A stretch of 64,000 nucleotides of DNA, from positions 14,496,147 to 14,560,146 of the forward strand of contig NC_133297.1 of assembly GCF_005239225.2 (NCBI RefSeq), read 5' to 3'. This DNA comes from Populus alba. Its lineage: Eukaryota > Streptophyta > Magnoliopsida > Malpighiales > Salicaceae. A program made the position numbers and the translations under genes. Numbering within the stretch: the first letter of the stretch is position 1; each line of letters begins with the position of its first letter. Below the pieces are notes generated by a model. That model searched no databases and was not told where the DNA came from. It was given only the letters and a program-made list of their open reading frames with translations. Of this stretch, positions 22,601 to 33,302 are shown in pieces.

Positions 22601-22691
22601 TTTGCAAAAAAACCTAATACTTTCAGATATTGAATTTTTTTTAAATACAAAAAATAATTGACCTGCGGCATCACGCGGGGCTTGTAACTAG
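19609..22691 (+). mobile_element. Helitron-like element with higher-order internal minisatellite
   Basis: The interior consists of units of about 145-150 bp, each with TTTAGTTTGTTAATGTTAAA, then a TTATCAGACTTTCATGACAC block and a GGGTTAACCTGGTTTGACG block (unit starts near 19848, 19989, 20140, 20284, 20435). Groups of these units form two higher-order copies of about 1.45 kb (19609-21069 and 21070-22500), each opening with a TCCACAGTAAAACACTGAC phrase. The right end carries a GACCTGC/GCGGGGC stem-loop (22660-22681), then TTGTAA and CTAG (22688-22691), a Helitron-type 3' terminus. No Rep/helicase frame exists, so it would be non-autonomous. The left terminus is not resolved. Confidence 0.55.
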
Positions 22692-24267
22692 TATATATTA
22701 AAACACATCAATGTTTTATTTGGACTACACAGTACCATCCGCACTTTGTGTACAATCCGCACTAAAACACTATGCTTTAGTTTTAGAATTTTTGTTTTTG
22801 AGCTGTTTTTTTTTTTTTACTTTTTTTTATGTGTTTTATACCTTTCAGGATTATTTTTTCTTATTTCTTTGGTTTTTTTTTTCTTTTAACAAAATTTTTT
22901 TGTTTAATTTAGTTTGTTAATATTAAATTTTTTTATTTAGTTATCAGACTTTCATGACACTGTACCCAAATTTAACAGGTTAACTTGATTTGACAAGTTA
23001 ACCAAGAATATTTTTTTGTGCTTTTTTTTTAATTATTTTTTTTATTTATTAGTTAGCTAATGTTAAATTTTTTTATATTTAGTTATCAGATTTCATGAAA
23101 CATATCTCGGGTTTCATGGGTTAACTCAGTTAATTTTAGGTTGACTTGTCAATTTTTTTGTTTTTTATTTTAATAAAAAAAATTTCGTTTAATTTAGTTT
23201 GTTAATGTTAAAATTGTTTTTATTTAATTATCAGATTTTTATCACATGGATCCTGGATTTAACGGATTAATATTGTTTTACAAGTTAACTCGGAATTGTT
23301 TTTTTCTTTTTAATTAATTTTTTTCGTTTAGTTTAGTTTGTTAATGTTCACTTCTTTTATTTAGTTACCAGACATTCATGATATGGATCTTGGGTTTAAC
23401 GGGTTAACCTGGATTTTTTTTCTTTTTAATTATTTTTTTTGTTTACTTTAGTTTGTTAATATTAAATTTCTTTCTATTTAGTTTTTTTTCCTTCTTAAAG
23501 GTTTTTTTATCTTTTATTTTTTTATTAATTTTTTTTATTTAATTTAGTTCATTAATATTAAAATTTTTTTCTATATAGTTCTCGGCTAATGCCTTTAGTT
23601 TTTTTTTTTTGTTATTGTTATTTTTATGTCTTTAACTGTGGAATGCACAATGCAGTCCACAGTGAAAAAGCTGATGCTTTTTTTTTTTAATTAATTTTTT
23701 TCGTTAAATTTAGATTGTTAATGTTAAATTTTTTTTTTCTATTAGTTATCAAACTTTTATGACACGGATTTTGGGTTTGACGGGTTAACTTGGTTTGACG
23801 AGTTAGCCCAATTAATTCTGGGTTAACCCATTAATTTATTTTTTTCTATTTAGTTATTAAACTTTACGACGTGAATTCAAGGTTTGACGGGTTAACCTGA
23901 TTTGAATGATTAACCTAGTTACTTCATATTTGTTTTTCTTTTTTTCATTAGTTTTTTTCTTTTTGTTGGTTTTTTTTGTTTTTCTTTTTAATTAATCTAT
24001 TTAACTATCACATTTTTATTACACGACTTTGCAGCCAGAACTACATTCAAGGCTATTGGGTATGGTATTGCAGCTAAACCCACTTAAATTTGGGTAATGT
24101 AAGTTTAATGTTATTATTAATATTACTCTTGGATTAGGCATTGTAACCAAATCTAAGACTTTTAGATATAATTTTACATAAAAATCTAATACTTTTATAT
24201 TTTAACATTTTTTAAAGTATAAAAAATAATTGATTCATGACATCACGCACGCGGGTCATGTAACTAA
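22692..24267 (+). mobile_element. Second Helitron-like copy, head-to-tail with the first
   Basis: Directly after the CTAG of the previous copy comes TATATATTAAAACACATCAATG, reminiscent of Helitron 5' ends. A third copy of the higher-order repeat follows, and the element ends with a decayed hairpin (GATTCATGACATCAC..GCGGGTC), then ATGTAA and CTAA (24264-24267) before T. CTAA also satisfies the CTRR rule. The segment is non-coding. Its right part falls inside the first unit of the large tandem duplication. Confidence 0.5.
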
Positions 24268-26079
24268 TTCAACTCTAAATTGTGAATTTCGTGGAAATGT
24301 CTACTCTCCTGTTGGCTTGAAATAATTTCTCTGGATGAGCATCTCATATGCATTAAATTTGTGGATTTCGTTATAAATCTAATAGTGGGTTTTTTTTTTT
24401 TTGGTCTGTAAATTCTATAAAATACTTATATAAAAATAGCATTATTTATTATAAAAATGTGATGTAAATGTCATTGGTTCAATTATGTTAACGGGTTTGT
24501 GAAAAACTCTAACAAGTTTTTTAATCGATAATAATAATAAATAAAGTAAAGATATATTTTATGCAAATCCTTCTAATAATTATTTAATTTAACCTTGTAT
24601 TTACATTAGTTTTTTAAACTTAGATATAATTGGGTTCTTGATTTTTGTCAAAAATCTTAATTTGGTTCTTTCATGCATTTCGAAACCTTCTCAGCTTGTT
24701 CTCGTTAAGTTGTCAATTTTATTTTTAATTTAAAAAAAGGGATAATTTTGGGGAAAATCTAAAAATTAGATTATAACAACGATTAAGGGCAAATAAGCTT
24801 AAAGATGCATCCAATGAATTTATTAAAATATTTGAGCCAAGATAAATTTCAATGAAGCTTGATCAGATCTTATTCAATTTTATAAAATTATTATTTTTCT
24901 TGTTTTGGACCTTAATTTAATTTGGGTTGATGTTAACCTATTAAGTCATTTAGTCTTTATTTTATTTTAAGTATGAATATTACTTTTTATAAAATATTTT
25001 TTTAAAGTCGGAATGTGTATTGATTGTTGCATCTTATTTTGTGATGGTGAAAGAATTTTTATATTTTAGTTTTTTTTTATTAAATTATTCATTTATCAAA
25101 AAAATTAATCAAGTTTCAAAGGATGTTCCACACTTTTTATTCGCGTCTCTCTATATGTATTAGGTGGAGGGTTTGATCACATGTAATCTTTGTCTCAAAA
25201 TTTTGGTTATTGTCATGTCAAGCTTGCTTTGAAGCTTAACTTTATCTTCTTGAAAAGGATGGATTCGACTGATATGATATTTGTACCATGCTCTCTCTTT
25301 TTTTTTATTGATCTGGTTTTTTTTTTTAAAGTGATAAATAAGAAAATGTGATCTGAAATGAAAAAAAGTCAAAAAAAAAAAAAAAGGGGGACGTGATAGA
25401 GAAGAAACCACGTACATGATATAACTTGATCCAAAAAAATATAATTCTATCCAAAAAAATATACTTTATAATTTTGCCAATATAAACAACAACTTAAAAT
25501 AATAAAGATTTTTTTTAAAATGTTTAAAATAGTTAATTCTCGATATTCTAAGATATAGTTTTAGAGTTTATTTGGGAAAATGGTAGGAATTGATTTTAAA
25601 AAAAAAATTATTTGAAAATGTATTAAAAAAATATTTTTATTTATTTTTAAAATTTATTTTTAATATCAACACAACAAAATAATCTAAAACACTATAAATA
25701 TATGTAATTTTAAGCAATGTTTTAAAACAAAAATTTAATAAAAAACTGATTCAACCGTAGCTTTAAACATTACCTAATCTATTTCAAGAAATGTTGAGAG
25801 GCAGCTACCATACAATGGTTAAAAGATTTTTTATCATTATATTTTTAATTTTTTTATTAGATTTATTTTATTTTATTTGTACCAATGTTAACTTTTTATT
25901 TTAGATTTATATTTATTTAATCTTTATTTGATATGTTGTCCATGCTCCATTACGGGACTCAATTCAAATTATGTGATGAATTGGTTTCAAGCCACGGTGT
26001 AAGAAAAAAAAAATAATATTAATTAAATTACATATAAATTAACTCGAATATCGATATTATAAAAAAACAAATTAATATA
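22893..26079. repeat. Large tandem duplication, unit 1
   Basis: This unit begins TTTTTTTGTTTAATTTAGTTTG and ends ATTAATATAAAAA at 26079. It contains the end of the Helitron-like copy plus about 1.8 kb of other AT-rich DNA (24268-26079), with landmarks such as GTAACTAATTCAACTCTAAATT and GGTGGAGGGTTTGATCAC. The same order of landmarks recurs in 26080-28853. It carries a minisatellite block near 23590-23990 that unit 2 lacks. No gene is supported. Confidence 0.8.
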
Positions 26080-28853
26080 AAAATTTTTTTGTTTAATTTA
26101 GTTTGTTAATATTAAATTTTTTTTATTTAGTTATCAGACTTTCATGACACTATACCCGAATTTAATGAGTTAACTTGATTTGACAAGTTAAACAAGAATA
26201 TTTTTTTTGTGCTTTTTTTAATTTATTTAGTTTGTTAATGTTAAATTTTTTTATATTTAGTTATCAGATTTCATGACACATATTCCGGGTTTCATAAGTT
26301 AACTCAGTTAATTTTGGGTTGACCTATCAATTTTTTTGTTTTTTATTTTAATAAAAAAATTTCGTTTAATTTAGTTTGTTAATGTTAATTTTTTTTTTTT
26401 TTAGTTATCAGACTTTCATCACATGGATCCTGGATTTAACGGGTTAACATTGTTTGACGAGTTAACCCGGAATTTTTTTTTCATTTTTTCTTTTTAATTA
26501 ATTTTTTTCTTTTAGTTTAGTTTGTTAATGTTCACTTTTTTTATTTAGTTAACAGACATTCATGATATGGATCGCGGGTTTAACGGGTTAACCTGAATTT
26601 TTTTTTTCTTTTTAATTATTTTTTTCGTTTACTTTAGTTTGTTAATGTTAAATTTTTTTCTATTTAGTTTTTTTTTTCTTCAATTTTTTTATTAATTTTT
26701 TTTTATTTAATTTAGTTCATTAATATTAAAAAATTTTCTATGTAGTTCTCGGCTGATGCCTTTATTTTTTTTTTGTTGTTGGTTTTTTTCTTTGTTTTTC
26801 TTTTTAATTAATCTATTTAACTATTACACTTTTATTACACGACTTTGCAGTTAGACCTACATCCAAAGCTATTGGGTATGATATTGCAGCTAAACCCACT
26901 TAAATTTGGATAATGCAAGTTTAATATTATTATTAATATTATAAATATTACTCTTAGATTAGGAATTGAAACCAAATCTAAGACTTTTAGATATAACTTT
27001 ACATAAAAACCTAATACTTTTAGATTTTAACTTTTTAAAAAATATAAAAATAATTGATCTATGACATCACGCGGATCATGTAACTAATTCAACTCTAAAT
27101 TGTGAATTTCGTGGAAATGTCTACTCTCCTGTTGGCTTGAAATGATTTCTCTAGATGAGCATCTCATATGCATTAAATTTGTGGATTTAGTTATAAATCT
27201 AATAGTGGGTTTTTTTGTTGGTATGTAAATTCTATAAAATTCTTATATAAAAATAGCATTATTTATTATAAAAATGTGATGCAAATGTCATTGGTTCAAT
27301 TATGTTAACGGGTTTGTGAAAAACTCTAACAAGTTTTTTTAATCGATAACATTAATAAATAAAGTAAAGATATATTTTATGCAAATCCTTCTAATAATTA
27401 TTTAATTTAACTTTATATCTACATTAGTTTTTAAACTTAGATATAATTGGGTTCTTGATTTTTGTCAAAAACCTTAGTTTGGTTCTTTCATGCATTTCAA
27501 AACCTTCTCAACCTATTCTCGTCAAGTTGTCAATTTTTTTTTTTAATTTAAAAAAAGGGATAATTTTGGGAAAAATTTAAAAATTAGATTATAACAATGA
27601 TTAAGGGTAAATAAGCTTAAAGATGCATCCAATTAGTTTATTAAAGTATTTGAGCCAAGATAAATTTCAAGGAAGCTTGATCAGATCTTATTCAATTTTA
27701 TAAAATTATTATTTTTCTTGTTTTGGACCTTAATTTAATTTGGGTAGATGTTAACCCATTAAGTCATTTAGTCTTTATTTTATTTTAAGTATGAATATTA
27801 TTTTTTATAAAATATTTTTTTAAAAGTTGGAATGTGTATTGATTGTTGCATCTTATTTTGTGATGGTGGAAGAATTTTATATTTTAGTTTTTTATTAAAT
27901 TATTCATTTATCAAAAAAAATTAATCAAGTTTCAAAGGATGTTCCACACTTTTTATTCGCGTCTCTCTATATGTATTAGGTGGAGGGTTTGATCACGTGT
28001 AATCTTTGTCTCAAAATTTTGGTTATTGTCATGTCAAGCTTGCTTTGAAGCTTAACTTTATCTTCTTGAAAAGGATGGATTCGACTGATATGATATTTGT
28101 ACCATGTTCTTTTTTTTTATTGATCTGGTTTTTTTTAAGTGAATAAATAAGAAAATGTGATCTGAAATGAAAAAAAGTCAAAAAAAAAAAAAAAGAGGGG
28201 ACGTGATAGAGAAGAAACCACGTACATGATATAACTTGATCCAAAAAAATATACTTTATAATTTTGCCAATATAAACAACAACTTAAAATAATAAAGATT
28301 TTTTTTTTTAAATGTTTAAAATAGTTTTAGAGTTTATTTGGGAAAATGGTAGGAATTGATTTTAAAAAAAACTTTATTTGAAAATGTATTAAAACAATAT
28401 TTTTATTTATTTTTAAAATTTATTTTTAATATCAACACAGCAAAATGATCCAAAACACTATAAATATATGTAATTTTAAGTAATGTTTAAGAAATTTTTT
28501 AATAAAAAACTGATTCAACCGTAGCTTTAAACATTACCTAGTCTTTTTCAAGAAATGTTGAGAGGCAGCTACCCTACAATGGTTAAAAGACTTTTTATCA
28601 TTATATTTTTAATTTTTTTATTAGATTTATTTTATTTTATTTGTACCAATGTTAACTTTTAGATTTATAGTTATTTAATCTTTATTTGATATGTTGTCCA
28701 TGCTCCATTACGGGACTCAATTCAAATTATGTGATGAATTGGTTTCAAAGCACGGTGCAAGAAAAAAAAATAATATTAATTGAATTACGTGTAAATTGAC
28801 TTGAATATCGATATTAATAAAAAAAATAAATTAATATAAAAAGTTGAAAGTTT
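26080..28853. repeat. Large tandem duplication, unit 2
   Basis: Near-identical over long stretches to 22893-26079, offset about 2.8 kb in the right half. It includes a Helitron-like 3' end with a GATC stem and CTAA (27084-27087). It is shorter than unit 1 by about 400 bp, mainly through loss of minisatellite units. Minus-strand open frames at 25160-25417 and 28029-28244 are copies of the same non-coding sequence. Confidence 0.8.
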
Positions 28854-30357
28854 TTTTTTTTTTTTTTGGCGAGACTTGTTCCTTCCAGGAGGGGAGTTGT
28901 GAGAGCAGAGTAGAGACTCTCATGCTTTAATGCAATGTTAATTGAGTAATGATTGAGAAGAAAATGGACATGGGGAACTTGCCAGTGAATAAATTAAGCA
29001 TTTTAGAAGCTAAAGCAAATGCTAAGATCCACATCAACACTGGAAGAGTGCTAGCATAACATGTTTTTAAGCAAGCTCAAAAAGTCGTTGGGAGGGGGGA
29101 AGGCAACTGAAGAAGAAACTTTTGCGAAGGAGACAAGCAAAGCTTCTTCAACATTGTAAAATTCTGGGCAACCTTTCGAAAGCACCAAGGCACGGATGTA
29201 CAGCTACTATAGCCCTATAGTGCAGTGATCATGTAAGTGTCATTTATCAAGATAAAAATAAAAAAATAAAAAAAATAATAAAAAAAAAACAACAACGAAA
29301 ATAGAGTAGAGAAAAAAAGAAAAAGACAAACGAGAATAGGGCAGCAAAAGCTGCCTGCTCACCAAACAATGCCTTATTTTTTCATCGTGAATAAGCTTAA
29401 CCAATTCTTCATATTTAAACCCTTAAATAGCTTAGAACAATAAAACCAAGAGCAAGGCAAATGAACTTAGAAACAAAAGCAGACAGTGTGTAGTAAAAAA
29501 AACGACTCCCAAGTTGATGGTGGAGCATAAAAAAGGAAAATTAACTCTACATAGGATAACAGCTGGGACTGCATTTTATTTAAAACGCAGTTCGCAGCTG
29601 TTTGATTAAAAAAAATTGATTTATTATTCATTGAGCCCCACTTAATTTTTGCGTTAGAAACACAGAAAAAAAATAAAGCAATCATTTTTTTATGTTTTTC
29701 ACTGTTCATTTTAATTGCACATTAAATAATGCAATTAACATGAACAGTGTATAGTATATATTGTTCATTTAAAAAAATAGTGAATAATATAATTTTTTTT
29801 ACATTGTTTACTTGTTTGCGTGAATTATTTTTTTTAGTGTGTTATTTTTTTAATATATTTTTTTAAAAAATTAGTTTTAAATAGAATTTTATATTTGATA
29901 ATATATTTTTTAATTTTATTATATATTAAAAATATTAAGGCTCATTAGCTTTTTGCTGCTGGAAGTGTTTTATCGATCCTCGATGACAAAGCGTTTATTA
30001 TGATGTTTGGGTACATTGGGAGATGGCAGTGGTCTCCATCAGCGCAGCATAATTAGCTGGGTACATTGAAGGCAAAAGCAAGCAGATCTGCGGCTGCGTA
30101 CGAGGATGATTATTATGTTTTGTTAAAAACAGAGTTTTTTTTTTTTTTTTTTGAACCCACTGTATTTATAGTTGTACCTTAAAGTTTAAGAAAAGCAAAA
30201 ATTTGCTGTTTCTGTCGGCGTTCAGTCTCTATATGCAAATAATTCACTCTGCAGAATAAAGCAAAGTGAGTTTCACTTTGCACTGTTAACTAAAAAGTAA
30301 ATTAAAAACTGGCTTTGCACGGTTCGGCGTATTCATGGTTAATGGTTATTTTTAAGA
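28854..30357. other. Intergenic, includes a less AT-rich island
   Basis: 28880-29230 is less AT-rich than its surroundings and contains no long frame or recognisable homology. It could be a non-coding transcript or gene remnant. 29250-29340 is A-rich. A strong hairpin lies at 29700-29749. A second GC-richer patch at 29990-30105 also lacks an identifiable product. Confidence 0.4.
29700..29749. repeat. 20-bp stem hairpin
   Basis: CACTGTTCATTTTAATTGCA (29700-29719) pairs with 29730-29749 at 19 of 20 positions around a 10-nt loop. The form resembles the tip of a small foldback element. Confidence 0.8.
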
Positions 30358-31328
30358 TGTGTTTGATATTGTGGTAGTTGTTATGATTATAATTTTAAAA
30401 AAATTATTTTATAAAAGGTATTTTTAGTTAAGGTTGGTTTGAAAAAAATATATATTTGATTAAAATTATGGTTGAAATTAAGATTGAACAAAAAGTAGTT
30501 TAATGTGTTTGGTTAAGAATGCTTTTAAAATTGAGGTTATAAAATAATTTTAAAAAATATATATTAATATTCATGATATTTAATCTAAATATTATAAATT
30601 TAACTATTGCTATTTAATCTTAAAAAAAATGTTCACGTGAAACAGTGAAGCGTGGCTCCACTGTTTAGTGGTTCCTCCCCATGAGAAGCAGTAAAATTAT
30701 GCTTCTACAAAACCTGCAGCACAACCATGTTTTTGGTAGGTCCTACCAGCATCAATCTGTGTTTTTTCTTTAACCAAACGGTAATATATGTGGATACGGG
30801 CGAACCTCACCCACGGTCACATTACAGAATAACCTCTAAGTCCAGCTTGAAATTAAATATATTGGATCGGGTCTGATCCAGTAAAAAAAATTATTATTTT
30901 TTTAATTTTTAACATTATTCAATGACATTATATCAATTAGAAAGAGATCGTAATCCCAATTTTATTTCTAATGATATTTTACTTGATTTTGTTGCATACT
31001 CAAAAAACCATGGAAATTGTAGTCCTTGTCGGATGAATTTATATAATGTTTTATTTATTTCATGATGTACTAGCAGTAGTTAAATCTAAAATATTTAAAT
31101 TAAAAACTATCAATATTAATATATATATCTTTTTTTAGTTATTTTATAATCTCAAATTGAAAAACATTCTTAACCAAACACATTAAACTACTTTTTGTTC
31201 ATCTTCAATTTCAACCACAGTTTTAACCAAACATATATAAATATCAAACCAACCTCAATCAAGAGTATTTTTTATAAAACAATTTTTTTCAAACCACAAC
31301 CACAAAAGTTACCACACTACTAAACACA
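30358..31328. mobile_element. Foldback element with ~200-bp inverted arms
   Basis: The left arm (from TGTGTTTGATATTGTGG, about 30358-30560) is the diverged reverse complement of the right arm (about 31130-31328). Landmark pairs are AACAAAAAGTAGTTTAATGTG / CACATTAAACTACTTTTTGTT and GTTTGGTTAAGAATG / CATTCTTAACCAAAC. The middle (30620-31080) is non-coding and includes a CACTGTTTAGTGG palindrome. No target duplication is clear. The structure fits a long-TIR MITE or Mutator-like foldback element. Confidence 0.75.
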
Positions 31329-33302
31329 ATGAGAAAAAAATCTCAAATAATAAGCATGTTAACTTATATATGTATCTTAAATATTTCAATTTTAAATGTA
31401 TGTATTTAATTAGTAAGAACACTTCTATTCTATTTTATGTGTAATATCTTTATAGCTTTATATAATATTATTTTAAATTACGGGAGGATTGATGTGAAGA
31501 GTTGATGATGATGAAATCCAAATAAATATTATGTTGTGGTAAAAGAAATAATTAAGGATGGTTGCGTTAATAATTGAGAAATTATTTTAGAAGTGATTAT
31601 TGATGATTTGAAATGTTTTAGATATAGAGAAAAATTCTATCAAAATTTCAGTAAAATTTTTTTAGCATGAAGAAAAATTCTTTTTATGAATCAAAAAGAC
31701 ATTAAACCAAATAAATACAAAATCATATGTTCAAAGAAATTTCAGCAAGAGATGTTGACGCAAATTGAAAACTATATCAGAGGAGTTGAAAAAAAGATAC
31801 AAATCAATATATCTACCTAGTGTGTCACATGGAGTTATTTATTTTTTTATTTAATTATATGCAAATATTTCTTTTATAAGAAAACTAATAATTGAGTTTC
31901 TATAAAAAAACAAAACAATTTGTTACTATAAGTCTTGTTTTTCCTATTAATAATTTTTTTTCAGTTCAAAAATATAATTTTTCTTAAGCAATGCAATTTG
32001 TTCAATAAAAATAATCTAAATTTAGCTAAAACAAATGAGGCCATGTGGTTATGCTTGGGTGGACTAATGCCTTCAGCCTATCCATGCATGTGGGCTTACA
32101 TGCTAAGCCTGTATACTTGATTTATTCTATTTTTTCCTACATAAAAGGCCCACAATACCTGATTTAAAAAAAAATACATAAATAAAGAAAACTACAACAC
32201 ATATCTAAATGACCAGTCTCTAATCACTAGAGAGGTGGTTAGAAAATTCACATTGGATTTTTTAATTTAAAAACTCATTTTTAATTTATTTTTATTTTAA
32301 AAAAACATAATAAACATTCTTATAGTCTCAATAAATCAATATTTCAATTTAAAACAAGCAAAATTAAATTAATATTTTTAATCCTGATCTATTTTTTTTA
32401 GCGATATAAATGGTAAAAAGCACCTCAATAAAACTTCTTTTATTGCATGAACTCGTTAACACCAAAATGTTTTTTTTTGATATTACTAGAATGTGGCAAA
32501 CTAACAATTTTCTCTTTATTTGGCTATTTCCTAACAAGTTTCTCTCTCCTTTCTTAAATATACAGACTTAAAAAAAAATTGAACTAAAATGAAAATTTCA
32601 AAAAAAAGAGTATAAGGACCAATTATAACTGTTCCCAGCAAATTTGAGTTAGACAACTTTTTTTTTTTTTAAGTTTAGTTTTTATTCTTTTAATTGTATC
32701 CTAATACTATAAATTTAAATATATCTCATTAAATTGATTCATCTTATAAAAAAACCCTTCATATCTCAAGTAAATGTAAAGAATTAAAAAAAAAACACTG
32801 AAAAACCACAGAAAAGGAAGACAAAAGAATAAAATAATAAAAAAAGTTCATTTGAAAAAAAAAAAAAAAACATTGCAAAAAAAACATTGCTGAATTGCGA
32901 GGAGAAAAACAATGCATGAACAATGATTTTTACTGCTAAAAAGATGAAGCGTTTTACTCTTTCTTATAATATAATTATAAATATAATGTAATGCAACAGA
33001 TAACATTAATTACATTGACAAAAGGAAGCAAAGGGATGAATTTAATTAAATTGATGAAATATAGGATCAATCATGCAAATAAATTATAGTTCCAGCCTAG
33101 GCAGCCAGAGCCAAGCACTAGGACAGGGGTATAAATGTCCGGACAAGAAACATAAGGAAAAATAACCACAGATTTCAATCTCTGCAGGCAGGGTAGTTTC
33201 GACATTCTACACAATAGCTGGATAAACAGTCGTTTTGGATAGGCCCTCTTCTCCCTCTCTTATCAAAAACAGTTGCCCACTGATGCTGGAGAGCTCTTGA
33301 CA
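31329..33302. other. Intergenic region upstream of the plastid L6 gene
   Basis: AT-rich and without a supported gene up to about 33060. The last ~200 bp (33100-33302) are less AT-rich and C/T-rich (CCCTCTTCTCCCTCTC) and presumably contain the L6 promoter and 5' leader. No clear TATA box is seen there. Confidence 0.5.

Noticed and set aside
25160..28244. Two similar minus-strand frames (25160-25417, 28029-28244)
   Set aside because: They are copies of one non-coding segment in the tandem duplication and end in homopolymer-encoded residues.
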